35,000 nt of DNA from assembly GCA_900542395.1 (NCBI GenBank), contig UQNM01000018.1, positions 1 through 35,000 of the forward strand, read 5' to 3'. The stretch is from an uncultured Eubacteriales bacterium. Lineage in GTDB: Bacteria; Bacillota; Clostridia; Christensenellales; Aristaeellaceae. Position numbers and translations under genes: made by a program. Positions 24,910 to 31,762 of this stretch are shown here, piece after piece. Under the pieces are notes generated by a model. The model was not told the DNA's origin. It did not search any database and saw only the letters and a list, made by a program, of their open reading frames with translations. Every line of letters starts with the position of its first letter. Position 1 is the first letter of the stretch.

Positions 24910-25710
24910 ATGAAAACGAAATTCGGCATCGTCGGCTGCGGCTTTCTGGGCGGCATTGTGGCCAGCGCATGGAAAAACGGCCTGCTGGCGGATTATGAGC
25001 TGGTGGGCGTGACCAGCCGTTCCCCGGAATCGGCGCAGAAGATGGCCGAAACCGTCGGCTGTCCGGCCTGCGCGGATGTGGACGCGCTGCTCGCGCTCGA
25101 GCCGGAATACATCGTGGAAACCGCGTCGGTGGAAGCCGTCCGCGCGATGGCCGTTCCGGTGCTCCAGCGCGGCGTGAATCTGGTCGTCATCTCCATCGGC
25201 GCGTTTGCCGATCTCGCGTTCTATGAGCAGGTCAAGCAGGCCGCGCGTGAGGGCGGCGCGAAGGTCCATCTCGCCAGCGGCGCTATCGGCGGCTTTGACG
25301 TGCTGCAAACCGTCAGCCTGATGGCGCAGGCGCAGCGCCTGCCGGAGACGGCGGGCATCGAAACCCACACGGGCGCGCGCGGCTTCCGCAATACGCCGGT
25401 CTGGGCGGATCACCTGCTGACCGATACAGAAAAGACCACCGTGTTCACCGGCAACGCCAAGGAGGCCATCGCCACCTTCCCCCGCCGTGTGAATGTCGCC
25501 GTCGCCACGTCGCTGGCGACCACCGGCCCGGAAATCACCGACGTGACGATGCACTCCGTGCCCAACTGGGTCGGCGACGACCACCGCATCACCGCGGAGA
25601 TCGACGGCGTGAAGGCCGTTGTGGATATCTATTCGAGCACGAGCGCGATTGCGGGCTGGAGCGTCGTGGCGCTGCTGCGCAACCTCGCGTCCCCGGTCGT
25701 TTTCTATTGA
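24910..25710 (+). CDS. Aspartate dehydrogenase-like (NadX family)
   Basis: A 266-residue NAD(P)-dependent dehydrogenase of the L-aspartate dehydrogenase family. The Rossmann motif GIVGCGFLGG (6-15), SGAIGGFDVL near 130, VNVAVATSLA and a C-terminal GDDHRI with the likely catalytic His at residue 225 follow the NadX/DUF108 pattern. Ribosome site AGAAGGAGAG precedes ATG 24910. It is followed 15 nt later by a second oxidoreductase gene. The family includes NAD-biosynthesis enzymes, but no nadA/nadC is nearby, so substrate is uncertain. Confidence 0.85.
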   Translation: MKTKFGIVGCGFLGGIVASAWKNGLLADYELVGVTSRSPESAQKMAETVGCPACADVDALLALEPEYIVETASVEAVRAMAVPVLQRGVNLVVISIGAFADLAFYEQVKQAAREGGAKVHLASGAIGGFDVLQTVSLMAQAQRLPETAGIETHTGARGFRNTPVWADHLLTDTEKTTVFTGNAKEAIATFPRRVNVAVATSLATTGPEITDVTMHSVPNWVGDDHRITAEIDGVKAVVDIYSSTSAIAGWSVVALLRNLASPVVFY

Positions 25711-25725
25711 TGGGAGGGCAGACGC

Positions 25726-26622
25726 ATGTTTAAGAAACTGGTCGCCATCGAGCCGGTCAACCTGATTCCCTCTGCGGAGGAAGCGCTGCACCGTTATGCC
25801 CGCGAGGTCATTCTGTTCGGCGACGTGCCGAAGGATGACGCGGAGATCATCCGCCGTATCGGCGACGCGGACGCGGTGCTGCTCAGCTATACCTCCCGCA
25901 TCGGTCAGGCTGTCATCGACGCCTGCCCGGCCATCCGCTATATCGGCATGTGCTGCAGCCTCTATTCCGAGGCGAGCGCCAATGTGGATATCGCCTACGC
26001 CCGCCAGAAGAACATCCGCGTGCTGGGCATCCGCGATTACGGCGATCGCGGCGTGGTGGAATATGTGCTCCACGAGCTGATCGCCCTGCTGCACGGATAC
26101 GGCATGCCGTCCCTGCGCGACGAGCCGATTGAAATCACCGGCCTGCGCGTGGGCGTGGTCGGCCTCGGCGTTTCCGGTCGGATGATTGCGGACGCGCTCT
26201 CCTTCATGGGCGCGGAGATTTCGTATTACAGCCGCTCCCGCAAGCCGGAGGCCGAGCAGGCGGGCATGACCTACAAGCCGCTTGACCAGCTTCTTTCCGA
26301 AAGCGAGGTCGTCTTCACCTGCCTGAACAAGAACGTGCTGCTGCTCGGCGCGCATGAGTTTGAGCAGCTCGGCGCGGGCAAAGCGCTCTTCAACACCTCC
26401 ATCGGCCCCGGCTTTGACAGCAAGGCGCTGGAGAATTGGCTGAACCTGCCCAACACGCATTTCTTCTGCGATACCTATGCCGCGGCCGGCCCCGTGGCCG
26501 AGGGCTTCTTCGCCCGCGAAAACGTGCGCTGCCCTGGCGTTTCGGCCGGACGCACCAAGCAGGCGTTCGTGCTGCTGAGTGAAAAAGTGCTGGCCAACAT
26601 CGAAACCGCGCTGGCCGAATAA
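25726..26622 (+). CDS. 2-hydroxyacid-dehydrogenase family protein without the usual catalytic residues
   Basis: A 298-residue protein of the D-isomer-specific 2-hydroxyacid dehydrogenase fold. The NAD-binding motif GLRVGVVGLGVSGRM (139-153) is intact. The catalytic Arg motif (usual NTARG) is NTSIG with Ile at 226, the usual acidic Glu motif (DVFxxEP) is DTYAAAGP, and the TPHIAG motif is CPGVSAG with Val at 272. All three catalytic positions therefore appear lost or relocated. Cotranscribed with the NadX-like gene. It may be a reductase with another mechanism or a non-enzymatic NAD-binding protein. Confidence 0.85.
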   Translation: MFKKLVAIEPVNLIPSAEEALHRYAREVILFGDVPKDDAEIIRRIGDADAVLLSYTSRIGQAVIDACPAIRYIGMCCSLYSEASANVDIAYARQKNIRVLGIRDYGDRGVVEYVLHELIALLHGYGMPSLRDEPIEITGLRVGVVGLGVSGRMIADALSFMGAEISYYSRSRKPEAEQAGMTYKPLDQLLSESEVVFTCLNKNVLLLGAHEFEQLGAGKALFNTSIGPGFDSKALENWLNLPNTHFFCDTYAAAGPVAEGFFARENVRCPGVSAGRTKQAFVLLSEKVLANIETALAE

Positions 26623-26634
26623 CTCTGAAACATA

Positions 26635-26676
26635 GAGAATCTCCCGCCCATTTCGCATAGGCGGGGGATTCTCTTT
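26635..26676 (+). terminator. Intrinsic terminator of the NadX-like operon
   Basis: Stem GAGAATCTCCCGCC (26635-26648) with GGCGGGGGATTCTC (26660-26673), followed by TTTATAAAATTC. Its last bases merge into the left direct repeat. Confidence 0.85.
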
Positions 26677-26699
26677 ATAAAATTCAGTCTTCCAAATTC
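26668..26699. repeat. Left direct repeat (copy of the tdk 3' end)
   Basis: 32 bp with two mismatches to 27550-27581, including an exact 22-bp core TAAAATTCAGTCTTCCAAAT(TC). On minus it reads as the last tdk codons NLED and stop. Confidence 0.85.
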
Positions 26700-26776
26700 T
26701 TTTTTCTTAGAAAATGCTAATCGGAACAATATAGTAGGTGACTAAGAGGGACTCTCGCTACTTTGCGAAAGGTTCT

Positions 26777-26986
26777 TTACTTTTCGTTATCTACAAATTC
26801 AAACAATTCTTCGACAGTCACATTGAATATTTTCGCTATATCCATAGCTAACTTTAAGGAAGGATTATATCTGCCATTTTCAAGGTGAACAATGGTTTCT
26901 CGCCTTGCGCCTACCATCTCAGCGAGTTCGCTTTGCTTATATCCTGCCCTCTCTCGATATTCTTTGATTTTGGTAATGAGAGCCAT
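26777..26986 (-). CDS. XRE-family HTH regulator (island)
   Basis: A 69-residue Cro/CI-type DNA-binding protein: helix-turn-helix QSELAEMVGARRETIVHLENGRYNPSL (about 18-44), followed by the frequent MDIAKIFNVTVEELFEF tail. Ribosome site AAGGGGGTG precedes ATG 26984-26986, inside the end of the upstream gene's region; the upstream stop is one base away. Low GC compared with the surrounding core genes. It probably represses its own operon through the palindrome at 27431-27442. Confidence 0.92.
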   Translation of the reverse strand: MALITKIKEYRERAGYKQSELAEMVGARRETIVHLENGRYNPSLKLAMDIAKIFNVTVEELFEFVDNEK

Positions 26987-26987
26987 A

Positions 26988-27404
26988 TTACACCCCCTTA
27001 TTATCCATCACTACAAACATTACTGTACGAATAATAGATAAAGCCAAAATCGACAGCACAATTGCCCATCCAATAAATCCAGTACTAACAACATTCGCAT
27101 GACCGAGAATGGCAGCGCCAAAGGCAACTGCAACCATTACACCAACTAAAAGTTTTAAGCAAATTGAATCACATCGTTTCAGGTTTTGTTCTGCCATTTC
27201 GTCGATGCCTTCTTTTTTATACTTTGAAATTCGGATCATTTGCAAAGTAAAGAAAGAAAAAAGAAAGACACCCAGCATGGATTGTACCGTTTCATACCAG
27301 TCTTTCCAATCGGTTCTTGCCCACATCCAATAATAGGATGTAAGGATGATGGCATAGACAATTTTAGTTCCGACAATTTCTTTTAAGGATACTTTCTTAT
27401 TCAT
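26988..27404 (-). CDS. Four-helix membrane protein (island), unknown function
   Basis: A 138-residue protein with about four membrane helices: residues 10-28, 41-57, 83-101 and 108-131. A short basic loop RISKYKKEGIDEMAEQNLKR separates the two halves. It is AT-rich. This is a common arrangement in Firmicutes, where an integral membrane protein of unknown role is paired with a short XRE regulator; I cannot name the family. First gene of the island's two-gene operon. Confidence 0.8.
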   Translation of the reverse strand: MNKKVSLKEIVGTKIVYAIILTSYYWMWARTDWKDWYETVQSMLGVFLFSFFTLQMIRISKYKKEGIDEMAEQNLKRCDSICLKLLVGVMVAVAFGAAILGHANVVSTGFIGWAIVLSILALSIIRTVMFVVMDNKGV

Positions 27405-27430
27405 ATTGTGTTTCTCCGATGTTATTTATT

Positions 27431-27442
27431 TCGCACTTGCGA
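27431..27442. promoter_or_regulatory. Palindrome at the start of the island transcript (possible XRE operator)
   Basis: TCGCA-CT-TGCGA, just downstream of the -10, flanked by two ATAACATCG copies on the minus strand. Confidence 0.45.
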
Positions 27443-27449
27443 TGTTATA

Positions 27450-27478
27450 AATATATCACTCCTCTTCATGGATGTCAA
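27450..27478 (-). promoter_or_regulatory. Promoter of the island operon
   Basis: Minus strand: -35 TTGACA (27473-27478), 17-bp spacer, -10 TATATT (27450-27455). Confidence 0.85.
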
Positions 27479-27510
27479 GAGAAAAGTGAAATATTTATAA
27501 CTTGCAGAAC

Positions 27511-27547
27511 AATCAAAAGGCTGTCAAGCCTAAACAGCTTGACAGCC
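27511..27547 (-). terminator. Intrinsic terminator following tdk
   Basis: GGCTGTCAAGC / GCTTGACAGCC stem (27519-27547) followed on minus by TTTTGATT. Lies inside the island and closes the tdk transcript. Confidence 0.85.
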
Positions 27548-27549
27548 TC

Positions 27550-27581
27550 ATTTTCTTTGTAAAATTCAGTCTTCCAAATTC
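27550..27581. repeat. Right direct repeat (tdk 3' end)
   Basis: Partner of 26668-26699; it includes the tdk stop codon and last five codons. Confidence 0.85.
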
Positions 27582-28144
27582 AAATTGCAAAACGAACCGA
27601 GGTTTCCGTCCTTCCAGTGGCGGCGGCAGAGGCTGACGTAGGCGGAATTGCCGCCCATCATAATCTGCTCGCCCTCGCGGACGATGTGCCCGTTCTGCAC
27701 GCGCGCGTTGAACGTCGCCTTGCGCCCGCACCAGCAGACGGTCTTGATCTCCTCGATGGTGTCCGCCCAGCGCAGCAGCTCGCGGCTGCCTTCAAATAGC
27801 TCGCCGCGAAAATCTGTCCGCAGGCCGTAACAGATCACGGGAATCTCGCGCTCATCGACGATATCCACCAACTGGCGCACCTGCGCGGCGTTCATAAAGT
27901 GACATTCATCGACGATGATGCAGTCGATGCCCGTCAGGTCAATGCCGCCCAGCTCCTCGACATAGCGGCATTGCGCCACCAGCCCGCAGCGGGAGCGCAC
28001 AACGGTCGCCCCGTCCCGATTTTCGATCTTCGGCTTGAGCATGAGCACCCTCTGCCCGCGCTCCCTGTAGTTATACTGAACCATCACCGCGTTGGCCGTC
28101 TTGCTCGAGCCCATCGCGCCGTATCGGAAATAGAGCTTTGCCAT
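27566..28144 (-). CDS. tdk: Thymidine kinase (type II)
   Basis: A 192-residue type II thymidine kinase, salvage of thymidine to dTMP. P-loop GAMGSSKT (9-16), Walker B-like DECHF (79-83), and a zinc-binding lasso with C137, C139, C173 and H176. Length and motifs are complete. Its last codons and stop are the sequence duplicated at the far end of the AT-rich island, so the gene's 3' end served as the insertion target without damaging the coding frame. GGGGGAACGG lies upstream of ATG 28142-28144. Confidence 0.95.
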   Translation of the reverse strand: MAKLYFRYGAMGSSKTANAVMVQYNYRERGQRVLMLKPKIENRDGATVVRSRCGLVAQCRYVEELGGIDLTGIDCIIVDECHFMNAAQVRQLVDIVDEREIPVICYGLRTDFRGELFEGSRELLRWADTIEEIKTVCWCGRKATFNARVQNGHIVREGEQIMMGGNSAYVSLCRRHWKDGNLGSFCNLNLED

Positions 28145-28178
28145 CTGTCCGTTCCCCCTGTTTGTTCACATCCTCTCC

Positions 28179-28207
28179 ATTATACCCTTCGCCCCCGTTT
28201 CTGGCAA
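28179..28207 (-). promoter_or_regulatory. Promoter of tdk
   Basis: Minus strand: -35 TTGCCA (28202-28207), 17-bp spacer, -10 TATAAT (28179-28184). Confidence 0.85.
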
Positions 28208-28299
28208 GGGCTTTTATGGCCGGAAAACGCCTTTTTAGGTCATGGTTGGGTCATGCAAACCGCTTGGCTTCTGCCGCCGGGCGGACGTATGCGGTCGGC

Positions 28300-28917
28300 T
28301 CACTCAAACCGCGCGTCCATGTACGCGCGCACGATGTCCACGCATTTCTGCTCGCTCATGTGCCCCGTGTTCAGGCAGAGATCGTACAGCGCGGCGTCCT
28401 GCCACTGGCGGCCGGTGAAATATTTGAAATAATCCGCGCGCCGCTTGTCGATCTTCTTGATCCTCTTCTCAGCCTCTTCCAGATTCAGGCCGTCGGTCTC
28501 CATCACGCGGCGAACGCAGTCCACCACCGGCGCGGTGACGAACACGTTGAGCACATTGTCCCGCCCGCGCAGGATGAAGTTCGCGCAGCGGCCGACGATC
28601 ACGCAGTTGCGCGTAGCGGCCAGCTCGCGGATGATCTTCGCCTGATAGCGGAACAGATTTTCGTTGGAGATGAAGTCGTCGCTGTCCGGCGGGATGACCT
28701 CGCCCGTATAGACCTCGCGCGCGATTCGGAACAGCGGAATATGCTGTTTTTCATCCGCCTGCCTGAACAGCTCCTCGCTGATGCCGCTTTCATCGGAGGC
28801 AATCCGCAGGATCTCTCGGTCATAATACTCATAGCCAAGCTCCTTCGCGAGCAGTCTGCCCATTTTTCTGCCGCCGCTTCCGTAACTGCGGGCGATGGTG
28901 ATGACGCGATTTTCCAT
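28300..28917 (-). CDS. Cytidylate kinase-like family protein
   Basis: A 205-residue P-loop kinase of the cytidylate-kinase-like family widespread in Clostridia. The P-loop is SYGSGGRKMG (11-20), followed by LGYEYYDREIL, IVGRCANFIL near 106-115 and the lid-like RIKKIDKRRADYFKYFTG. It differs from true Cmk, and the substrate is unknown. Ribosome site GGAGGGG precedes ATG 28915-28917. Monocistronic upstream of tdk. Confidence 0.88.
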   Translation of the reverse strand: MENRVITIARSYGSGGRKMGRLLAKELGYEYYDREILRIASDESGISEELFRQADEKQHIPLFRIAREVYTGEVIPPDSDDFISNENLFRYQAKIIRELAATRNCVIVGRCANFILRGRDNVLNVFVTAPVVDCVRRVMETDGLNLEEAEKRIKKIDKRRADYFKYFTGRQWQDAALYDLCLNTGHMSEQKCVDIVRAYMDARFE

Positions 28918-28967
28918 ACGATCCCCTCCTGACTGATTGGTGAAAATAAGAACGTGTTCCCGCCTTT

Positions 28968-28995
28968 ATTATACCAAATTTTCGGATGAAATCAA
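28968..28995 (-). promoter_or_regulatory. Promoter of the cytidylate-kinase-like gene
   Basis: Minus strand: -35 TTGATT (28990-28995), 16-bp spacer, -10 TATAAT (28968-28973). Confidence 0.75.
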
Positions 28996-29050
28996 CAGAT
29001 TTTCCATCATTTTACAGTCATTCTGACGTTTTCAATCTCGTTCCGCGTCC

Positions 29051-29713
29051 TCAAGGCCGACGGAGGGATTCCTTCACAAACGGCGCAATCCCCGCCAGCG
29101 ACGGCGCGACCAGCGCGCAGAGCGCGGCGATTTCCACGCTCGGCTGATCCTGATCGGGCACCATCGCAACCGTCATGCCCGCCGCATGGGCGGATTGTAC
29201 GCCGCTGGGCGAATCCTCCACGCCCAGCAGCACGCGGGGCGGCAGATTGAGCTTCCGCGCCGCCAGCAGATACACGTCCGGCGCGGGCTTGCCGTGCGCC
29301 ACCATCTCCGCGCAGGCCACCGCGTCAAAGGCCGCCTCCGCGCCGACCATGCGCAGGTATTTGCGGGCGCGCGCCTCGGGCGTGGCCGTCGCCAGCCCAA
29401 TGCGCAGCCCCATCTGTTTCAGCTCCCGCAGCATCGGCAGCAGCCCCGCCTTGGCCTCCACGCCGTTCTCGTCGATATAAGCCTCCATGATTTGCCGTCG
29501 CAGCGCCCGAACCGCGTGATAATCGAAATCCTCGCAAACCTCGCGCCGCAGCAGCGGCTCCGCCCGTTCGGCGGCCATCGAGCGCACCATCAGCGCGTGC
29601 CTGTCCTCCATCGGATAGCCCATCTGCCGCGCCGCCTCCACCCAAAAGCGGCGATAGAGCTTTTCGGTATCCAGCAGCGTCCCGTCCAGATCAAAAACCA
29701 CGCCTTGAAGCAT
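29051..29713 (-). CDS. HAD-superfamily hydrolase (beta-phosphoglucomutase-like)
   Basis: A 220-residue HAD subfamily IA phosphatase or mutase. Motif I is FDLDGTLLDT (nucleophile D8, D10), motif II LATATPE, motif III Lys in AHGKPAPD, and motif IV GVEDSPSG. A helical cap lies between about 15 and 90. The substrate is probably a small phosphorylated metabolite and cannot be deduced. GAAGGAGGGG precedes ATG 29711-29713. It follows the hydroxyacid dehydrogenase gene by 30 nt and shares its promoter. Confidence 0.9.
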   Translation of the reverse strand: MLQGVVFDLDGTLLDTEKLYRRFWVEAARQMGYPMEDRHALMVRSMAAERAEPLLRREVCEDFDYHAVRALRRQIMEAYIDENGVEAKAGLLPMLRELKQMGLRIGLATATPEARARKYLRMVGAEAAFDAVACAEMVAHGKPAPDVYLLAARKLNLPPRVLLGVEDSPSGVQSAHAAGMTVAMVPDQDQPSVEIAALCALVAPSLAGIAPFVKESLRRP

Positions 29714-29743
29714 GCCGCCCCTCCTTCGTTCGCTTGATTCGTT

Positions 29744-30709
29744 TTATCCGTTCACAACGTTGGTCGGCGCGCCCTTCACAAACGCCGTGACGTTGCCAAC
29801 CACGATATTCAGCAGGCGCTGGCGCGTTTGCAGCGGCGCCCACGCGACGTGCGGCGTGAGAATCGCGTTCTTTATACCCAGCAGCGGGCTGCCGTGCGCG
29901 GGCGGCTCTTCGCCGAGCACATCGGCCATATAACCGGCCACCTTGCCGCTTTCAAGCGCCGCCGCCATCGCGTTTTCATCGACCAGCGGCCCGCGCGCCG
30001 TGTTGATGACGCGAACGCCCCGCTTCATCGCCGCAATCGCCGCCTCGCCGATTATGTCGCGGTTTTCGCCCGTCAGCGGACAGTGCAGCGAAACAACGTC
30101 GCTATCCGCGAGCAGCTCGTCAAGCGTCACAAAGCGCACGTCGTCCCACCCCGCCTTGGGATGCGGCACGCAGACGAGCACCCGCATCCCGAAAGCCAGC
30201 GCGATTCGCGCGACGCTCTGGCCGATATGCCCAAAGCCGATCAGGCCGATCGTCTTCCCGGCGATTTCCTCTATCGGCTCTGTAAAAAAGCAGAAATCCC
30301 GGCTCGCCTGCCACGCGCCGCCGCGCACCTGTTCGCTGTATGCGCCCACGCGGCTCAGGCTTTCCAGCAGCAGCGCGAAGGTGTGCTGCGCCACCGCCTG
30401 CGTGGAATACGCCGGGGCATTCGTCACGACGATGCCGCGCCGCTTCGCCTCCGCCGCATCGACGACGTTGTAGCCTGTTGCCGTCACGCCGATGTATTCC
30501 ATCCGCGGGCAGGCGTCCATCACCTCCGCCGTAATCAGCGCCTTGTTGGTCAAAACGATCTGCGCGTCGCCGATCCGCGCCGCCACATCTTCCTGCGCCA
30601 CGCGGTCATAGACCGTCACCTCGCCAAACTCGCGCAGCGCGTCGAAATTCAGTTCCCCCGCGCAGAGGGTATAGCCGTCCAGAACGACCATTTTCTTTCT
30701 GTTTTCCAT
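29744..30709 (-). CDS. D-2-hydroxyacid dehydrogenase (glycerate/hydroxypyruvate-like)
   Basis: A 321-residue dehydrogenase with all canonical features: NAD motif GLIGFGHIGQS (155-165), HCPLTGENRDII, catalytic R239 in INTARGPLVDE, E268 in DVLGEEP, and H287 in LTPHVAW. The overall pattern is that of glycerate or hydroxypyruvate reductases. Ribosome site AGGAGAT precedes ATG 30707-30709. It forms an operon with the HAD phosphatase, which would fit detoxification or salvage of a phosphorylated hydroxyacid; that is inference. Confidence 0.92.
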   Translation of the reverse strand: MENRKKMVVLDGYTLCAGELNFDALREFGEVTVYDRVAQEDVAARIGDAQIVLTNKALITAEVMDACPRMEYIGVTATGYNVVDAAEAKRRGIVVTNAPAYSTQAVAQHTFALLLESLSRVGAYSEQVRGGAWQASRDFCFFTEPIEEIAGKTIGLIGFGHIGQSVARIALAFGMRVLVCVPHPKAGWDDVRFVTLDELLADSDVVSLHCPLTGENRDIIGEAAIAAMKRGVRVINTARGPLVDENAMAAALESGKVAGYMADVLGEEPPAHGSPLLGIKNAILTPHVAWAPLQTRQRLLNIVVGNVTAFVKGAPTNVVNG

Positions 30710-30738
30710 GATTTTATCTCCTTGCCCGATGATTTTCC

Positions 30739-30767
30739 ATTATACCCCTGCTCTGCCAACCTTTCAA
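30739..30767 (-). promoter_or_regulatory. Promoter of the hydroxyacid dehydrogenase - HAD operon
   Basis: Minus strand: -35 TTGAAA (30762-30767), 17-bp spacer, -10 TATAAT (30739-30744). Confidence 0.8.
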
Positions 30768-30780
30768 GCCCGTCGGAAGA

Positions 30781-30809
30781 TTGACTTTTTTCGCCTTCCC
30801 TGTTATACT
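30781..30809 (+). promoter_or_regulatory. Promoter of the exported protein gene
   Basis: -35 TTGACT (30781-30786), 17-bp spacer, -10 TATACT (30804-30809). Divergent from the dehydrogenase promoter. Confidence 0.8.
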
Positions 30810-30853
30810 GACACTATCATATTTTGCTGATTCCGCGAACGGAGGCATCCGAA

Positions 30854-31615
30854 ATGAAGCGTATTGTCGTTTTTCTCGCCATGGCGTTGATGGCGTTTTC
30901 TGTCGCGCAGGCCGAATCCGAACAGGACTCGACTTTCGTGTTCGGCCCCGCCGATACCGAAACCGCCGCGCCGGAGCTTACCCCCTCGCCCACACCCGCG
31001 TCCACGCCGATTCCGGCCGATTCCGGCGACGCCGGGTTCGATTTCTCTCAGGTGGATAACCCGCTGGCCACGCCGGTGGCGGTCAACCCGATTGATATGC
31101 CGACCCCGACCCCCACGCCCGCGCCGAATTACGCCTATGAGACGTACAAAAACGATTCGATGGGCATTTCCTTCGATATCCCCTACACGTGGCTGCTCAA
31201 CCCGGCCACCAATCAGGAGACGACCGTTCAGTTCGTCGAGCCGAAGAGCGAGCGCATGGAGGTGGACGGCTATCAGACCCGCCTGACCGTCGAAAAATTC
31301 TCCGCCGGTCTCTCTCAGACCGCTTCCGACGCGCGGACGCGGCTTGAATCCGTCATCACCGAGCTGAGCGGTATGTTCACCACCTTCAAGGCCGGTGAAA
31401 TCGCCTCCGCGAGCATCGGCGGCGCAAACGGCTATTACTGCTATTATTCGGCCACCTACAACGATGGCACGAAGGATTACAGCATGCGCGGCCGTCTGGT
31501 CGTCGTCGCGCACGACAAGGATCTGTTTCAAGTTCGCCTGACCGCCCCGAGCGCGTGGTATTCCTATTATAACCACGTCTATCGCCAGCTTCGTTCCTCG
31601 TTCAAGTTCCTGTAA
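30854..31615 (+). CDS. Secreted protein with Pro/Thr-rich linkers and a C-terminal globular domain
   Basis: A 253-residue protein. The signal peptide MKRIVVFLAMALMAFSVAQA is cleaved near residue 20. Two proline/threonine repeats, PSPTPASTPIP (44-54) and PTPTPTPAP (83-91), make a flexible extracellular tether. The C-terminal domain (about 93-253) begins YKNDSMGISFDIPYTW, a start reminiscent of PsbP-like/DUF1795 folds, and contains an aromatic GYYCYYSATYNDG strand. No lipobox is seen. ATG 30854 is supported by ACGGAGGC; an in-frame ATG 10 codons upstream lacks a site. Confidence 0.75.
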   Translation: MKRIVVFLAMALMAFSVAQAESEQDSTFVFGPADTETAAPELTPSPTPASTPIPADSGDAGFDFSQVDNPLATPVAVNPIDMPTPTPTPAPNYAYETYKNDSMGISFDIPYTWLLNPATNQETTVQFVEPKSERMEVDGYQTRLTVEKFSAGLSQTASDARTRLESVITELSGMFTTFKAGEIASASIGGANGYYCYYSATYNDGTKDYSMRGRLVVVAHDKDLFQVRLTAPSAWYSYYNHVYRQLRSSFKFL

Positions 31616-31623
31616 GGCATAGC

Positions 31624-31662
31624 AAAAACGCTCCTTCCCATTCGCCGGGGGAGCGTTTTTTT
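31624..31662 (+). terminator. Intrinsic terminator of the exported protein gene
   Basis: AAAACGCTCC / GGAGCGTTTT stem with a 15-nt loop, then a T run. Confidence 0.88.
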
Positions 31663-31729
31663 ATATCTGTTTTCCGCTGATTCATATTTCCGCTTTGAAT
31701 CGCATATCGTTTTCTATAAAGAAAGCAAA

Positions 31730-31753
31730 CAAAAAGCCGACCCGAAGGCCGGC
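31730..31753 (-). terminator. Intrinsic terminator of ftsZ
   Basis: Minus-strand GCCGGCC-TTCG-GGTCGGC (31736-31753) followed by TTTTT. Confidence 0.88.
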
Positions 31754-31762
31754 CTGAATGGC

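Larger units (their letters stand above)
26700..27549. mobile_element. AT-rich island between direct repeats at the tdk 3' end
   Basis: The 850 bp between the repeats is visibly richer in A and T than all neighbours. It holds a membrane protein gene, an XRE regulator, their promoter and a hairpin terminator. Repeat spacing is 882 bp. No integrase or transposase is inside. Best read as a small integrated element or the remnant of a larger one inserted at the tdk 3' end. Confidence 0.65.
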
